The notes below the pieces were generated by a model, which saw only the letters and a program-made list of their open reading frames with translations, was not told the DNA's origin and did no database searches. From the NCBI GenBank assembly GCA_964500895.1, contig CAZCQP010000038.1, positions 1 through 28,293 of the forward strand: a stretch of DNA of 28,293 nucleotides. The letters are read 5' to 3'. Made by a program: the position numbers and the translations under genes. Below are positions 21,145 through 28,292 of this stretch, in pieces (positions within the stretch are counted from its first letter, which is position 1; every line of letters begins with the position of its first letter). Origin of the DNA: CAZCQP01 sp964500895. GTDB lineage: Bacteria > Bacillota > Clostridia > Lachnospirales > JAISER01.

Positions 21145-22827
21145 TTGGCCAAAACAGAGGAAGAAAAAACCATCAATATCGCCATCTATTCCCGCAAATC
21201 CAAATTTACAGGCAAAGGCGAGAGCATCGAAAATCAGATTGAACTTTGCAAGCAATATATCCGGGGCCACTACCCCCAATGCAGCGATACAAATATTTTA
21301 ATATATGAAGACGAGGGTTTTTCTGGGGGCAATACGGAACGCCCACAGTTTCAACAGCTGATGGCGGATGCTAGGGCCAAGCAATTTTCGGCCATTGTCT
21401 GTTACCGCCTGGACCGCATTAGCCGCAACATTGGGGACTTTGCCAAGCTTATAGAGGAACTGGACATCTTGAAAGTTTCATTTATATCCATTAAAGAACA
21501 GTTCGACACATCCTCACCCATGGGGCGTGCCATGATGTATATATCCTCTATATTTTCCCAGCTTGAACGGGAAACCATTGCCGAGCGTATCCGGGACAAC
21601 ATGCACGAGCTTTCAAAAACCGGCCGCTGGCTGGGGGGAACATCCCCCACCGGCTATGTTTCGGAAAGCGTGGAGCATGTGCATGTGGACGGTAAAATTA
21701 AAAAGGTGTGTCAATTAAAACTGATTCCTGAAGAAGCCAAAACCGTTCAAAAGATTTTCAGCGTCTTTTTAGAGACAAACTCGCTAACAAAAACAGAAAC
21801 GTATTTTATTCAAAACGGCTATCAAACAAAAAACAACCGGTTGTTTTCCCGGTTTGCGTTACGAAACATCCTTACAAACCCGGTTTATATGATTGCGGAT
21901 GCAGATGCTTTTCGTTACTTCACGGAAAATGGGGCAGATTTGTTTGCGGACCAATCTCAGTTCGACGGCGTGCATGGGGTGATGGCCTACAACCGCACCA
22001 TTCAAAAAAGCGGCCAGGCCAATAAAATCCGCCCAATGAGCGCTTGGATTGTTGCCGTGGGCAAACATACAGGGTTTATCAGCGGGGCGGAATGGGTGAA
22101 GGTGCAGGACAACTTAAACCAGAACCGCTCTAAATCTTTCCGCAAACCCAAAAGCAATGTGGCGCTGCTTTCCGGCCTTTTGTTTTGTGCCTGCGGGGAT
22201 TACATGCGTCCTAAAATGAGCAAGCGGGTGGATGCAGAAGGGGAATTGCTTTATACATACCTTTGCGCCATGAAAGAAAAGAGCCGCTCTCATGTGTGCA
22301 AGATGAAAAATGTACATGGCAACATGCTGGACAGAGCCGTATGTGCAGAAATAAAGAAGCTGGGGGAAGACAGCACCGCATTTATGAAGCAATTACAGCT
22401 GGGTAAACAAAAGCTGGAGGAAACCCGTGAGGCATACGACGATGACCTAGACCGTTTGAGGGAAGCACTTGCAGCAAATGAAAAGGAAATTACCGCACTG
22501 GTTACGGCTCTTTCAAAAGCGTCCGACACATGGGCAGAGGGTTATATTGTGAAACAGATTGAAGAACTGCACAATCAAGGGGAAGGGATTAGAGGACGCA
22601 TGAAGGAATTGGAAAACATGAACGCCAGCCACGCCCTGTCTGACATAGAGTTTGACATGATTCGGCAGATGTTGGCCTCTTTTAAGGACACACTGGATGA
22701 TATGAGCGTTGAACAAAAGCGGGCCGCCCTACGCACCTTTGTGCAGAAGGTGGTTTGGGACGGGGAAAACATTCACCTGTATTTGTTTGGTTCCGATGCA
22801 GAGACATTGGGAGAGCATAGCAAATGA
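21145..22827 (+). CDS. spoIVCA: Large serine recombinase of the sigK intervening element
   Basis: This 560-residue protein has a resolvase catalytic domain (AIYSRKS with catalytic Ser about 19; YRLDRISRN; MMYISSIFSQLERETIAERIRDN), a recombinase domain (GRWLGGTSPTGY..., ILTNPVYM), a zinc ribbon (FCACGDYM ... CAMKEKSRSHVC) and a coiled coil around KLEETREAYDDDLDRLREAL, the large serine integrase layout. The TTG at 21145 is 6 nt after GGGGTG; a GTG at 21136 is the alternative. Its TGA stop is part of the right att core, so excision deletes the stop and extends the frame by 21 codons on the circle. Located like the recombinases that excise sigK elements in other spore-formers. Confidence 0.95.
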   Translation: MAKTEEEKTINIAIYSRKSKFTGKGESIENQIELCKQYIRGHYPQCSDTNILIYEDEGFSGGNTERPQFQQLMADARAKQFSAIVCYRLDRISRNIGDFAKLIEELDILKVSFISIKEQFDTSSPMGRAMMYISSIFSQLERETIAERIRDNMHELSKTGRWLGGTSPTGYVSESVEHVHVDGKIKKVCQLKLIPEEAKTVQKIFSVFLETNSLTKTETYFIQNGYQTKNNRLFSRFALRNILTNPVYMIADADAFRYFTENGADLFADQSQFDGVHGVMAYNRTIQKSGQANKIRPMSAWIVAVGKHTGFISGAEWVKVQDNLNQNRSKSFRKPKSNVALLSGLLFCACGDYMRPKMSKRVDAEGELLYTYLCAMKEKSRSHVCKMKNVHGNMLDRAVCAEIKKLGEDSTAFMKQLQLGKQKLEETREAYDDDLDRLREALAANEKEITALVTALSKASDTWAEGYIVKQIEELHNQGEGIRGRMKELENMNASHALSDIEFDMIRQMLASFKDTLDDMSVEQKRAALRTFVQKVVWDGENIHLYLFGSDAETLGEHSK

Positions 22828-22833
22828 AATCCT
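22817..22833 (+). other. attR: right junction of the sigK intervening element
   Basis: ATAGCAAATGAAATCCT shares ATAG, AATG and ATCCT with attL. The recombinase stop codon TGA (22825-22827) and the resumption of sigma-K (N-EILMFLRS) overlap here in different frames. The inferred crossover dinucleotide is AA at 22823-22824. Confidence 0.88.
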
Positions 22834-23185
22834 TATGTTTTTGCGTTCATCGAAAAAGCATAATTCAGAAATCTACTTGCAGGAGCCCATTGGCGTGGAC
22901 AAAGACGGCAACGAAGTGACCATTGAAGATAAAATTACAGATGAAAAATACAGCGTGGATGAGCAAGTGAGTTTGAAAATGCAAGTGAAAGCGTTGTATG
23001 ATAAAATGAAAAATGCCCTTAAAGGGCGCGAAATGGTGGTTATAGAGCTGCGTTATGGCCTGGTGGACGGCAAAGAGGTGACGCAACGGGAAATTGCAGA
23101 CCTTTTAGGCATATCCCGCAGTTATGTGAGCCGCATTGAAAAAAAAGCGCTTAAAAAGTTGTTAAAGGAAATGAATCAGTACTAA
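22823..23185 (+). CDS. sigK: RNA polymerase sigma-K, 3' half (interrupted)
   Basis: This segment has no start codon of its own. It encodes the rest of sigma-K from residue 107: NEILMFLRSSKKHNSEIYLQ, EPIGVDKDGNEVTIEDKI (region 3), and region 4 with EMVVIELRYGLVDGKEVTQR and the helix-turn-helix IADLLGISRSYVSRIEKKAL. This corresponds to the spoIIIC half in B. subtilis. Joined with 12885-13206 it makes a 226-residue protein of normal length. It directs late mother-cell genes for coat and cortex maturation. Its frame overlaps the recombinase stop codon. A terminator follows the TAA. Confidence 0.95.
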   Translation, partial: NEILMFLRSSKKHNSEIYLQEPIGVDKDGNEVTIEDKITDEKYSVDEQVSLKMQVKALYDKMKNALKGREMVVIELRYGLVDGKEVTQREIADLLGISRSYVSRIEKKALKKLLKEMNQY

Positions 23186-23197
23186 ACTGTTGGAAAG

Positions 23198-23236
23198 GGC
23201 AGTAGGCTTATGGAAAATAAAGCCTATTGCCTGTTT
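23198..23236 (+). terminator. Terminator of sigK
   Basis: GGCAGTAGGCTT (23198-23209) pairs with AAGCCTATTGCC (23220-23231) with one G-T pair, followed by TGTTTTG. The right arm is duplicated at 23911-23932 without the left arm. Confidence 0.8.
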
Positions 23237-23240
23237 TGAT
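23214..23240. repeat. 27-bp direct repeat, left copy
   Basis: Identical over 27 nt to 23906-23932. It contains the right arm of the sigK terminator (AAAGCCTATTGCC). The two copies bracket a ~665-bp segment with one frameshifted gene. Confidence 0.9.
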
Positions 23241-23247
23241 GAACAGA

Positions 23248-23813
23248 TCAACCGTTAAAAACAAGCAGAATGAAGTGCTTTTCTGGCTTGGAGCTGCTTG
23301 GCCTGCCTACAGTAAAACGGCAGTCCACGCCGTTAATGTTGTCGCTCCACTCTGTAACTTCTTCATAAATATTTTGCGCTCCAGTATTTTTTTGTTCTTG
23401 AACAACTTTTTCTGTTTCATAATTGTTTGTAAAACGGTCATATACTTGGTATTTATTTTTAAAACCGCCATACAAAATGGTTGAAAATATGATAAAGTTT
23501 TTCCACTTGTCCTCTGGTAAATAATTTTGAGGACTTGAAAAAACTGAAATGTAAAAACCCTCTGCCCATTTTGTACTGCACTTGAAACAGCAGCAACCAA
23601 ATGATTATTTTCATCAAAAAGAGAATAGATTGTTTGATCTGGCAACAAAGCCTGTTCTGGCTTCACCGTCCATAATAGTTCTGCTTCCTCTAATGTCATA
23701 ATAACATCGTCATGACTTAACGGATATGTAGGAACGGGTAATGCCTGCTTTTTGAATATAAGACTGATGAAGATGAGAATAATTATACAAAGATATTTTG
23801 CATTTCTCATCAT
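23248..23813 (-). pseudogene. Frameshifted hypothetical membrane-anchored protein
   Basis: The start is the ATG at 23813, 6 nt after AAGGAG, followed by a hydrophobic N-terminal anchor (YLCIIILIFISLIF). The extracytoplasmic part reads well to GQRVFTFQFF, then the frame breaks in a six-T run (minus strand; 23538-23543 on plus). With one more T the frame continues SSPQNYLPEDKWKNFIIF, then YGGFKNKYQVYDRF and ...FILLVFNG to a stop at 23248, about 189 residues in all. I do not recognise the family. The gene is AT-rich and sits between perfect 27-bp direct repeats, suggesting insertion. A homopolymer sequencing error could also explain the shift. Confidence 0.7.
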
Positions 23814-23905
23814 ATCCATCTCCTTAATAATTTTTGGCAAATTAATACACTATTTTAAATATAACACAGTAAATATGGGGTTTCAAGCGTTGCTTGACTA
23901 ATAAA

Positions 23906-23932
23906 AAAATAAAGCCTATTGCCTGTTTTGAT
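23906..23932. repeat. 27-bp direct repeat, right copy
   Basis: Perfect copy of 23214-23240, lacking the left arm of the sigK terminator. It marks the far boundary of the inserted-looking segment. Confidence 0.9.
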
Positions 23933-24078
23933 TCCATAAGGTGGCGCATAAAATATGCAACCTTGTACTAGAACCATGCAAATAGTCTACGAAAATTTGT
24001 ATAAGGCATGTCGTCCCCAACAACATTTTGCAGCTGCATGGGAAGAAAATGCATAAAATATTAATAAAAAATATTTGA

Positions 24079-24104
24079 AGCACATAGGGTTATGTGCTTT
24101 TTTT
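24079..24104 (+). terminator. Intrinsic terminator in the gap before the amino acid transporter
   Basis: AGCACATA-GGGT-TATGTGCT with an immediate T-run. No gene ends just upstream on this strand within 850 nt, so it may be the terminator left over from sigK or from a lost gene. The stretch 23933-24078 shows no gene. Confidence 0.85.
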
Positions 24105-24171
24105 GTGCAATTTTATTAAAAAAATCAAATTGTATACCCGTTGCAGGGTCATGCATGATTATAAATATTTC

Positions 24172-24200
24172 TTGAATAACATTCATTCCGGTGGTATAAT
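24172..24200 (+). promoter_or_regulatory. Promoter of the polar amino acid transporter operon
   Basis: TTGAAT (24172-24177), 17 nt, TATAAT (24195-24200). The -35 overlaps TGAAT-AAC-ATTCA, a small palindrome similar to ArgR half sites but with a 3-nt rather than 4-nt spacer, so an arginine-repressor site is only a possibility. Confidence 0.75.
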
Positions 24201-24269
24201 TGCAAAAATTTATGAAGCGGCATGTGTTTTTTAAGGAAAATACAGGCTTCAGAAAAAGGAGAATATACC

Positions 24270-25091
24270 ATGAAAAAATTGATGCTTTTGGCCGTTGCTT
24301 GTGTCACTGCTGTAGCCATTGCAGGTTGTACACCTGCCGCAACCACAGAAACTCCGGAACAACCCACAGAACAAACCGCTGAACAACCAGAAGAAACCGC
24401 AGAAGAAGCAGAACAAGGTACAGATGGGGCCGTGTTGATTGTGGGTACAAACCCAGAATTTCCTCCGTTTGAATATTTAAACGATGCAAACGAAGTGGAT
24501 GGCTTTGACATTGCATTAATGAAAGAATTAAGCAACCGCATCGGCATGGAAATGCAAGTGGAAAGCATGGAATTTAAAGGCCTTATTGGTGCCTTAAAAG
24601 CCGGCAAGATTGATGCCATTGCCGCCGGTATGACTGTGAATGAAGAACGTTTGGAAGCTTGCGACTTTACAACCCCGTACATCAATTCTGTACAGGTGGT
24701 GTTGGTTCAAAAAGATTCCACCATTGCAACCGCTGAAGATTTGGCTGGCAAGAAAATTGCCGTACAAGAAGGCACAACGGGTGACTTCATTGCCACCGAT
24801 GACGTGGAAAATGCCGAAGTGTCTCGCTTTAAAAGATATTTAGATGCCATTACCGAACTGAACAATGGCCGTGTAGACGCTATCATCATCGACTCCTCCC
24901 CAGCCGCAGAATTTTTGAAAGCCAACGAAGGGCTTCAACAAGTGGAAGGCCTGGTCATGGCAGACGAAGCATACGGCATTGCTGTGGATAAAGGCAACAC
25001 AGAGCTGCTGGACAAATTAAACGCCGCATTAGAAGAAATTAAAGCAGACGGTACCTATGACCAACTTGTAGACACCTACATCAATAACTAA
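24270..25091 (+). CDS. Polar amino acid ABC transporter substrate-binding lipoprotein
   Basis: This 273-residue family 3 solute-binding protein has a lipoprotein signal with Cys20 in AIAGC, then an acidic/threonine-rich linker (TETPEQPTEQTAEQ). The binding domain shows VGTNPEFPPFEYLNDANEVDGFDIALM and KFKGLIGALKAGKID-type motifs (MEFKGLIGALKAGKIDAIAAG), and VQEGTTGDF. Ligand could be arginine, glutamine, cystine or another polar amino acid; sequence alone does not decide. The ATG follows AAGGAG. First gene of a three-gene operon with its permease and ATPase. Confidence 0.93.
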   Translation: MKKLMLLAVACVTAVAIAGCTPAATTETPEQPTEQTAEQPEETAEEAEQGTDGAVLIVGTNPEFPPFEYLNDANEVDGFDIALMKELSNRIGMEMQVESMEFKGLIGALKAGKIDAIAAGMTVNEERLEACDFTTPYINSVQVVLVQKDSTIATAEDLAGKKIAVQEGTTGDFIATDDVENAEVSRFKRYLDAITELNNGRVDAIIIDSSPAAEFLKANEGLQQVEGLVMADEAYGIAVDKGNTELLDKLNAALEEIKADGTYDQLVDTYINN

Positions 25092-25117
25092 ACGCATAAA
25101 AAAGGTTGTCGGGGGCT

Positions 25118-25816
25118 ATGGTGGATATGTTTGCATACTTATATGAACAACTTGAAACAAACTTTTTCGCACAAGAAAGGTATGTGCAATACTTTAAAGG
25201 TTTGGGCGTAACGTTAGAGGTTAGTTTTGCGGCCATGCTTATTGGGCTACTGATTGGCGCAACCGCCGCCCTGATGTGCCTGACAGAGAAAAACGGAAAA
25301 GTATCACCATGGTCTATAATAGCCAAAGCTTACATTGATATTATCCGGGGCACCCCTGTGGTGTTGCAGGTGCTTATCATTTACAACATTATATTTGCTT
25401 CTGTGCATGTGTCTAAGGTTTTGGTGGGTTGCATCGCCTTTGGCATCAACTCTGGGGCGTATGTTTCTGAAATTATAAGAGCGGGCATTATGGCGGTGGA
25501 CAAAGGGCAAACAGAGGCCGGGCGTTCCTTGGGGCTTTCTTCGTCCCAAACCATGAAGTTGATTGTGCTGCCCCAAGCCATTAAAAACGTACTTCCCGCA
25601 CTGGTGAATGAATTTATTGTGCTCATTAAAGAAACAGCCATCATCGGCTACATTGCCCTGGTGGATTTAACCAAAGCAGCAGACTTTGTTATCAGCCGTA
25701 CCCTGTCGTACACACCACTCATTCTGGCCGGCATCATTTACTTTATCATCATTAAAATATTAACGCTTTTTGCCAGAAGCCTGGAAAGGAGATTGCGTCG
25801 AAGTGATTGCCACTAA
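25118..25816 (+). CDS. Polar amino acid ABC transporter permease
   Basis: This 232-residue HisM/GlnP-family membrane protein has about five transmembrane segments (GLGVTLEVSFAAMLIGLLIG; VVLQVLIIYNIIFA; LVGCIAFGINSGAYVSEIIR; FIVLIKETAIIGYIALVDL; PLILAGIIYFIIIKIL). The EAA loop reads EAGRSLGLSSSQTMKLIVLP. The start is uncertain: ATG 25118 is chosen, with a TTG at 25106 the alternative. It overlaps the ATPase gene by 14 nt. Confidence 0.92.
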   Translation: MVDMFAYLYEQLETNFFAQERYVQYFKGLGVTLEVSFAAMLIGLLIGATAALMCLTEKNGKVSPWSIIAKAYIDIIRGTPVVLQVLIIYNIIFASVHVSKVLVGCIAFGINSGAYVSEIIRAGIMAVDKGQTEAGRSLGLSSSQTMKLIVLPQAIKNVLPALVNEFIVLIKETAIIGYIALVDLTKAADFVISRTLSYTPLILAGIIYFIIIKILTLFARSLERRLRRSDCH

Positions 25817-26525
25817 AAACTTATGCAAAAGTTTTGGAAGCCACCTTGTGTTAGACAATATCTCTATGAACATTGAAAAAGGCGAAAAGGTGGTTATTGT
25901 GGGGGCGTCCGGTTCAGGCAAGAGCACGTTTTTACGCTGCTTAAACCTGCTGGAGCAGCCCACGTCTGGGCAAGTGATTTTTGAAGGGCAGCACATTAAT
26001 GCCAAAGCAGTGGACATTAATGCGGTGCGCCAAAAAATGGGGATGGTGTTTCAGCAGTTTAACCTGTTTCCCCACAAAACCATACTGGAAAACATCACCC
26101 TGGCCCCGGTGACTTGCAAGCAGTCTACGCCGGAAGAAGCCAAAGCCGTGGCCCAAAACCTGTTAGCACGGGTGGGGCTTTCGGACAAAGCCAATGCTTA
26201 CCCGGCACAACTTTCCGGCGGGCAAAAGCAGCGTATTGCCATCATCCGTGCCCTGGCCATGAACCCAGATGTGATGCTCTTTGATGAGCCTACATCGGCG
26301 CTGGACCCTGAAATGGTGGGGGAAGTGCTTTCGGTTATGAAAGAGCTGGCGGAAGAGGGCATGACCATGGTGGTGGTTACCCACGAAATGGGCTTTGCCC
26401 GGGAAGTGGGCACACGCATCCTGTTTATGGACGAAGGCAAAATTATGGAAGATGCCCCGCCGCAAGCGTTTTTCGAGAACCCGCAAAATGAAAGGCTGAA
26501 AGACTTTTTGTCTAAGGTGCTTTAA
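25803..26525 (+). CDS. Polar amino acid ABC transporter ATP-binding protein
   Basis: This 240-residue GlnQ/HisP-type ATPase has Walker A GASGSGKST, Q-loop VFQQFNLFPHKT, signature LSGGQKQRIAIIRAL, Walker B VMLFDEPTSALDPEM and H-loop VVTHEMGFAREV. GTG at 25803 gives MIATKNLCKSFG, the family's usual beginning, 11 nt after AAAGGAG; other in-frame starts lie far inside the permease gene. Last gene of the operon. Confidence 0.93.
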   Translation: MIATKNLCKSFGSHLVLDNISMNIEKGEKVVIVGASGSGKSTFLRCLNLLEQPTSGQVIFEGQHINAKAVDINAVRQKMGMVFQQFNLFPHKTILENITLAPVTCKQSTPEEAKAVAQNLLARVGLSDKANAYPAQLSGGQKQRIAIIRALAMNPDVMLFDEPTSALDPEMVGEVLSVMKELAEEGMTMVVVTHEMGFAREVGTRILFMDEGKIMEDAPPQAFFENPQNERLKDFLSKVL

Positions 26526-26532
26526 TAGGAAC

Positions 26533-26569
26533 AAAAAAAGAGACCGTTTGTATAACGGTCTCTTTTTTA
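26533..26569. terminator. Bidirectional terminator
   Basis: AAAAAAGAGACCGTT (26534-26548) and its exact complement (26554-26568) flank TGTAT: a perfect 15-bp stem with A-run and T-run. It serves the transporter operon (+) and the PhnB-like gene (-). Confidence 0.95.
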
Positions 26570-26582
26570 TGCGCCAGCTTGC

Positions 26583-26993
26583 TTATTCAGCATAATTCAC
26601 CTGCCAGCCAATGCCGAACTGGTCAATGACAAAACCATACAGCTTGCTGAAGAATGTTTCCCCAACCGGCATGACAACCTGTCCGCCTTGGGCCAGCTTG
26701 TCAAACCATGCGGTTAACTGAGCGGTGTCGTTGCTGGAAAGGGCAATGTTGATGTTATTGCCCGGGATGAAGGGGTGGCCAGGCAGCACATCTGAAAACA
26801 TAATCTGGTTACCGCAAATATCTAGGTTGGCATGCATCACCAGTTTTTTCATGTCCTCTGTTAAAGGATAGTCTGGGCTTTCGGGCATATCGCCAAAAGT
26901 CATCATTTTAGGGGTTGAGTCAAAGACCTGGGCATAAAATTCCACTGCCTCTTTACAATTGCCATTAAAGTTCAAATATGCTTGAATAACCAT
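26583..26993 (-). CDS. PhnB-like VOC family protein
   Basis: This 136-residue protein of the PhnB / glyoxalase-like subfamily starts MVIQAYLNFNGNCKEAVEFYAQVF and ends FGIGWQVNYAE, with MHANLDICGNQIMFSDVLPG in the middle. Catalytic role unknown; these proteins are often annotated as PhnB or demethylubiquinone-methyltransferase-like without biochemical support. The ATG at 26993 follows AAAGGAG by 7 nt; a longer frame to 27047 lacks a ribosome site. Monocistronic. Confidence 0.88.
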   Translation of the reverse strand: MVIQAYLNFNGNCKEAVEFYAQVFDSTPKMMTFGDMPESPDYPLTEDMKKLVMHANLDICGNQIMFSDVLPGHPFIPGNNINIALSSNDTAQLTAWFDKLAQGGQVVMPVGETFFSKLYGFVIDQFGIGWQVNYAE

Positions 26994-27068
26994 GCCGTTT
27001 CTCCTTTGTATAGTCATAATAACGTTTATTATGCTGCATACATTCAAATATTATCCAAGATTTGGGTG

Positions 27069-27102
27069 TAAAAAGAGAGCCAACCGAAAGAGTGGCTCTC
27101 TT
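27069..27102 (-). terminator. Terminator of the sugar-type binding protein gene
   Basis: AAGAGAGCCA (27073-27082) and TGGCTCTCTT (27093-27102) form a 10-bp stem; on the minus strand TTTTTA follows. It lies 16 nt after the stop, so nothing downstream is co-transcribed. Confidence 0.88.
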
Positions 27103-27117
27103 AAAAGCTTTAAAGGA

Positions 27118-28101
27118 TTACAGGCTGTCTTTGTTAATCACGCTAACGCCGGTGTCTACATCTTTTTCGGTAAGGGATTCGCCGCCAATAATTTTAACAG
27201 CAGCTTCCATGCCGTATTGACCCATCACGTCTGGGTTTTGAGCCATGGTGCACAGCAGAGAACCGTCGGAGATTAAGCCAAGGATGGTGTCGGATTTATC
27301 AAAACCAACGCCTACCACTTCTTTACCGGAAGATTTAATGGCGTTACCCACGCCAACGGTGCCGCCTTCATTTGCGCCGAAAATGCCTACACAGCCTTGA
27401 GATATGTAGTTAGCAGCAGCATCTTGAGACTTGGCAGCGTCGCCTTCGCAGAACTGGGTGGTAAGGATTTCAAAGTCTGTGCCTTCAAAAGCAGAGCGGA
27501 AACCTTCTTCACGCAGCACGCAAGAGGTGGTGTCTGGCTTCACGTTGATGATGCCCAGTTTGCCGCTGGTGATGCCTTTTTCGGTGAAGGAAGCCAGCAT
27601 TTGTTCGCCAGCAGTTTTACCGGCAGCTTTGTTGTCTGTGGCAAAGGTAGCTTCTGCAGGGAAGTTGGCCGGAGAGTCTACATACACAATTTTAACGCCT
27701 TTTGCAGTTGCGGCTTCCAGTGCGGAGGTTACAGCATCCGGGCCGTTAGCTGCAAGAATAATCACTTTTGCGCCGTCAGATACAGCGTTGTTAATTTTGT
27801 CAATTTGTTGTGCATCGTCTTTTTTGTCTGGTGCGGTCCATTTGTAGTCGATGGTTCCGGCAGCGTCAGCGGCAGCTTGCGCCCCTTTGTTTACGTTTTG
27901 CCAGTGTTGGTCCATTTGGTCCATGGTAATCAGGTACACTTTGGATTTTTCGTCAGCCGGCGCTGCGGGTTCTTCTGTCGCAGGTTCATTGCTTTCTGCG
28001 GGAGCGGGTTCGGCCGGTGCTTGTGCGGCAGGCTTAGAACATGCGGCCATGGACCCAACCACCAAAGTCAACCCAACAATTGCTGCTAAAAACTTTTTCA
28101 T
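27118..28101 (-). CDS. Sugar-type (ribose/galactose family) ABC substrate-binding lipoprotein
   Basis: This 327-residue periplasmic-binding-protein-like I family lipoprotein has lipobox SMAAC (Cys21), a Pro/Ala/Glu-rich linker to about 50, then VYLITMDQMDQHWQNVNKGA, NNAVSDGAKVIILAANGPDA, VYVDSPANF and GIFGANEGGTVGVGNAIKSSG-type motifs (EGGTVGVGNAIKS, VGVGFDKSDTIL). Ligand may be a sugar, purine nucleoside or autoinducer-like compound. The ATG follows GGAGG. A strong terminator follows it with no ATPase or permease, so its partners lie beyond the right edge or elsewhere. Confidence 0.92.
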   Translation of the reverse strand: MKKFLAAIVGLTLVVGSMAACSKPAAQAPAEPAPAESNEPATEEPAAPADEKSKVYLITMDQMDQHWQNVNKGAQAAADAAGTIDYKWTAPDKKDDAQQIDKINNAVSDGAKVIILAANGPDAVTSALEAATAKGVKIVYVDSPANFPAEATFATDNKAAGKTAGEQMLASFTEKGITSGKLGIINVKPDTTSCVLREEGFRSAFEGTDFEILTTQFCEGDAAKSQDAAANYISQGCVGIFGANEGGTVGVGNAIKSSGKEVVGVGFDKSDTILGLISDGSLLCTMAQNPDVMGQYGMEAAVKIIGGESLTEKDVDTGVSVINKDSL

Positions 28102-28143
28102 TGTCGTTCCTCCTTTTAATCATAACTTAGCGCTGGTTAATCA

Positions 28144-28292
28144 ATCCGTAATTAAATACGAAGCCAGTTTTCGAGGATTTTCAGTCGATTCGCGAAGGCT
28201 GCGCGACGGCATAATAGGCGATTATGTCTAGCGCAGCTGACAAAGAAGCGGCTGAAAATACCGAAAAGTGGCGAGATTTTTAATTTACGGAT
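28144..28292. repeat. Palindromic MITE-like element, copy 2 (possibly cut by the window edge)
   Basis: Same core as copy 1: GGCTGCGC (28197-28204) pairs with GCGCAGCT (28231-28238), enclosing CATAAT/ATTATG (28210-28215 / 28221-28226) and the internal loop GACGG/TCTA. The arms extend outward through GATTTTCAG / CTGAAAAT and TTTTCG / CGAAAA to ATCCGTAA (28144-28151) and TTACGGAT (28285-28292). The outer ends differ from copy 1. It lies in the upstream region of the binding-protein gene. Confidence 0.8.

Larger units (their letters stand above)
13203..22822 (+). mobile_element. skin: Skin-type sigK intervening element (9,620 bp)
   Basis: The DNA between the two sigK halves begins and ends at a shared AATG. 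Removing it joins 12885-13206 to 22827-23185 as one 681-nt frame (226 residues) reading ARCIDN-EILMFLRS across the join, the sigma-K consensus. A large serine recombinase occupies the right end. Cargo, left to right: a decayed small gene, its intact relative, a repeat surface-type protein, a 58-codon antisense gene, a structured leader, speD-speA-speE-speB and the recombinase. There are no phage structural genes. Excision specific to the mother cell is inferred from known skin elements; the sequence shows only that it would restore sigK. Confidence 0.93.

Noticed and set aside
13203..22822. Intervening element as an ordinary prophage
   Set aside because: No capsid, tail, terminase, lysis or replication genes are visible; apart from the recombinase the cargo is metabolic and surface-type genes.
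22709..22822. Separate start for the sigK 3' half at 22709
   Set aside because: The upstream 38 codons lie inside the recombinase gene in another frame, have no ribosome site and do not resemble sigma factors.
24172..24186. Definite ArgR box at the transporter promoter
   Set aside because: The palindrome TGAAT-AAC-ATTCA has a spacer one base short of the ARG-box consensus and only one box is seen, so it is mentioned as a possibility only.
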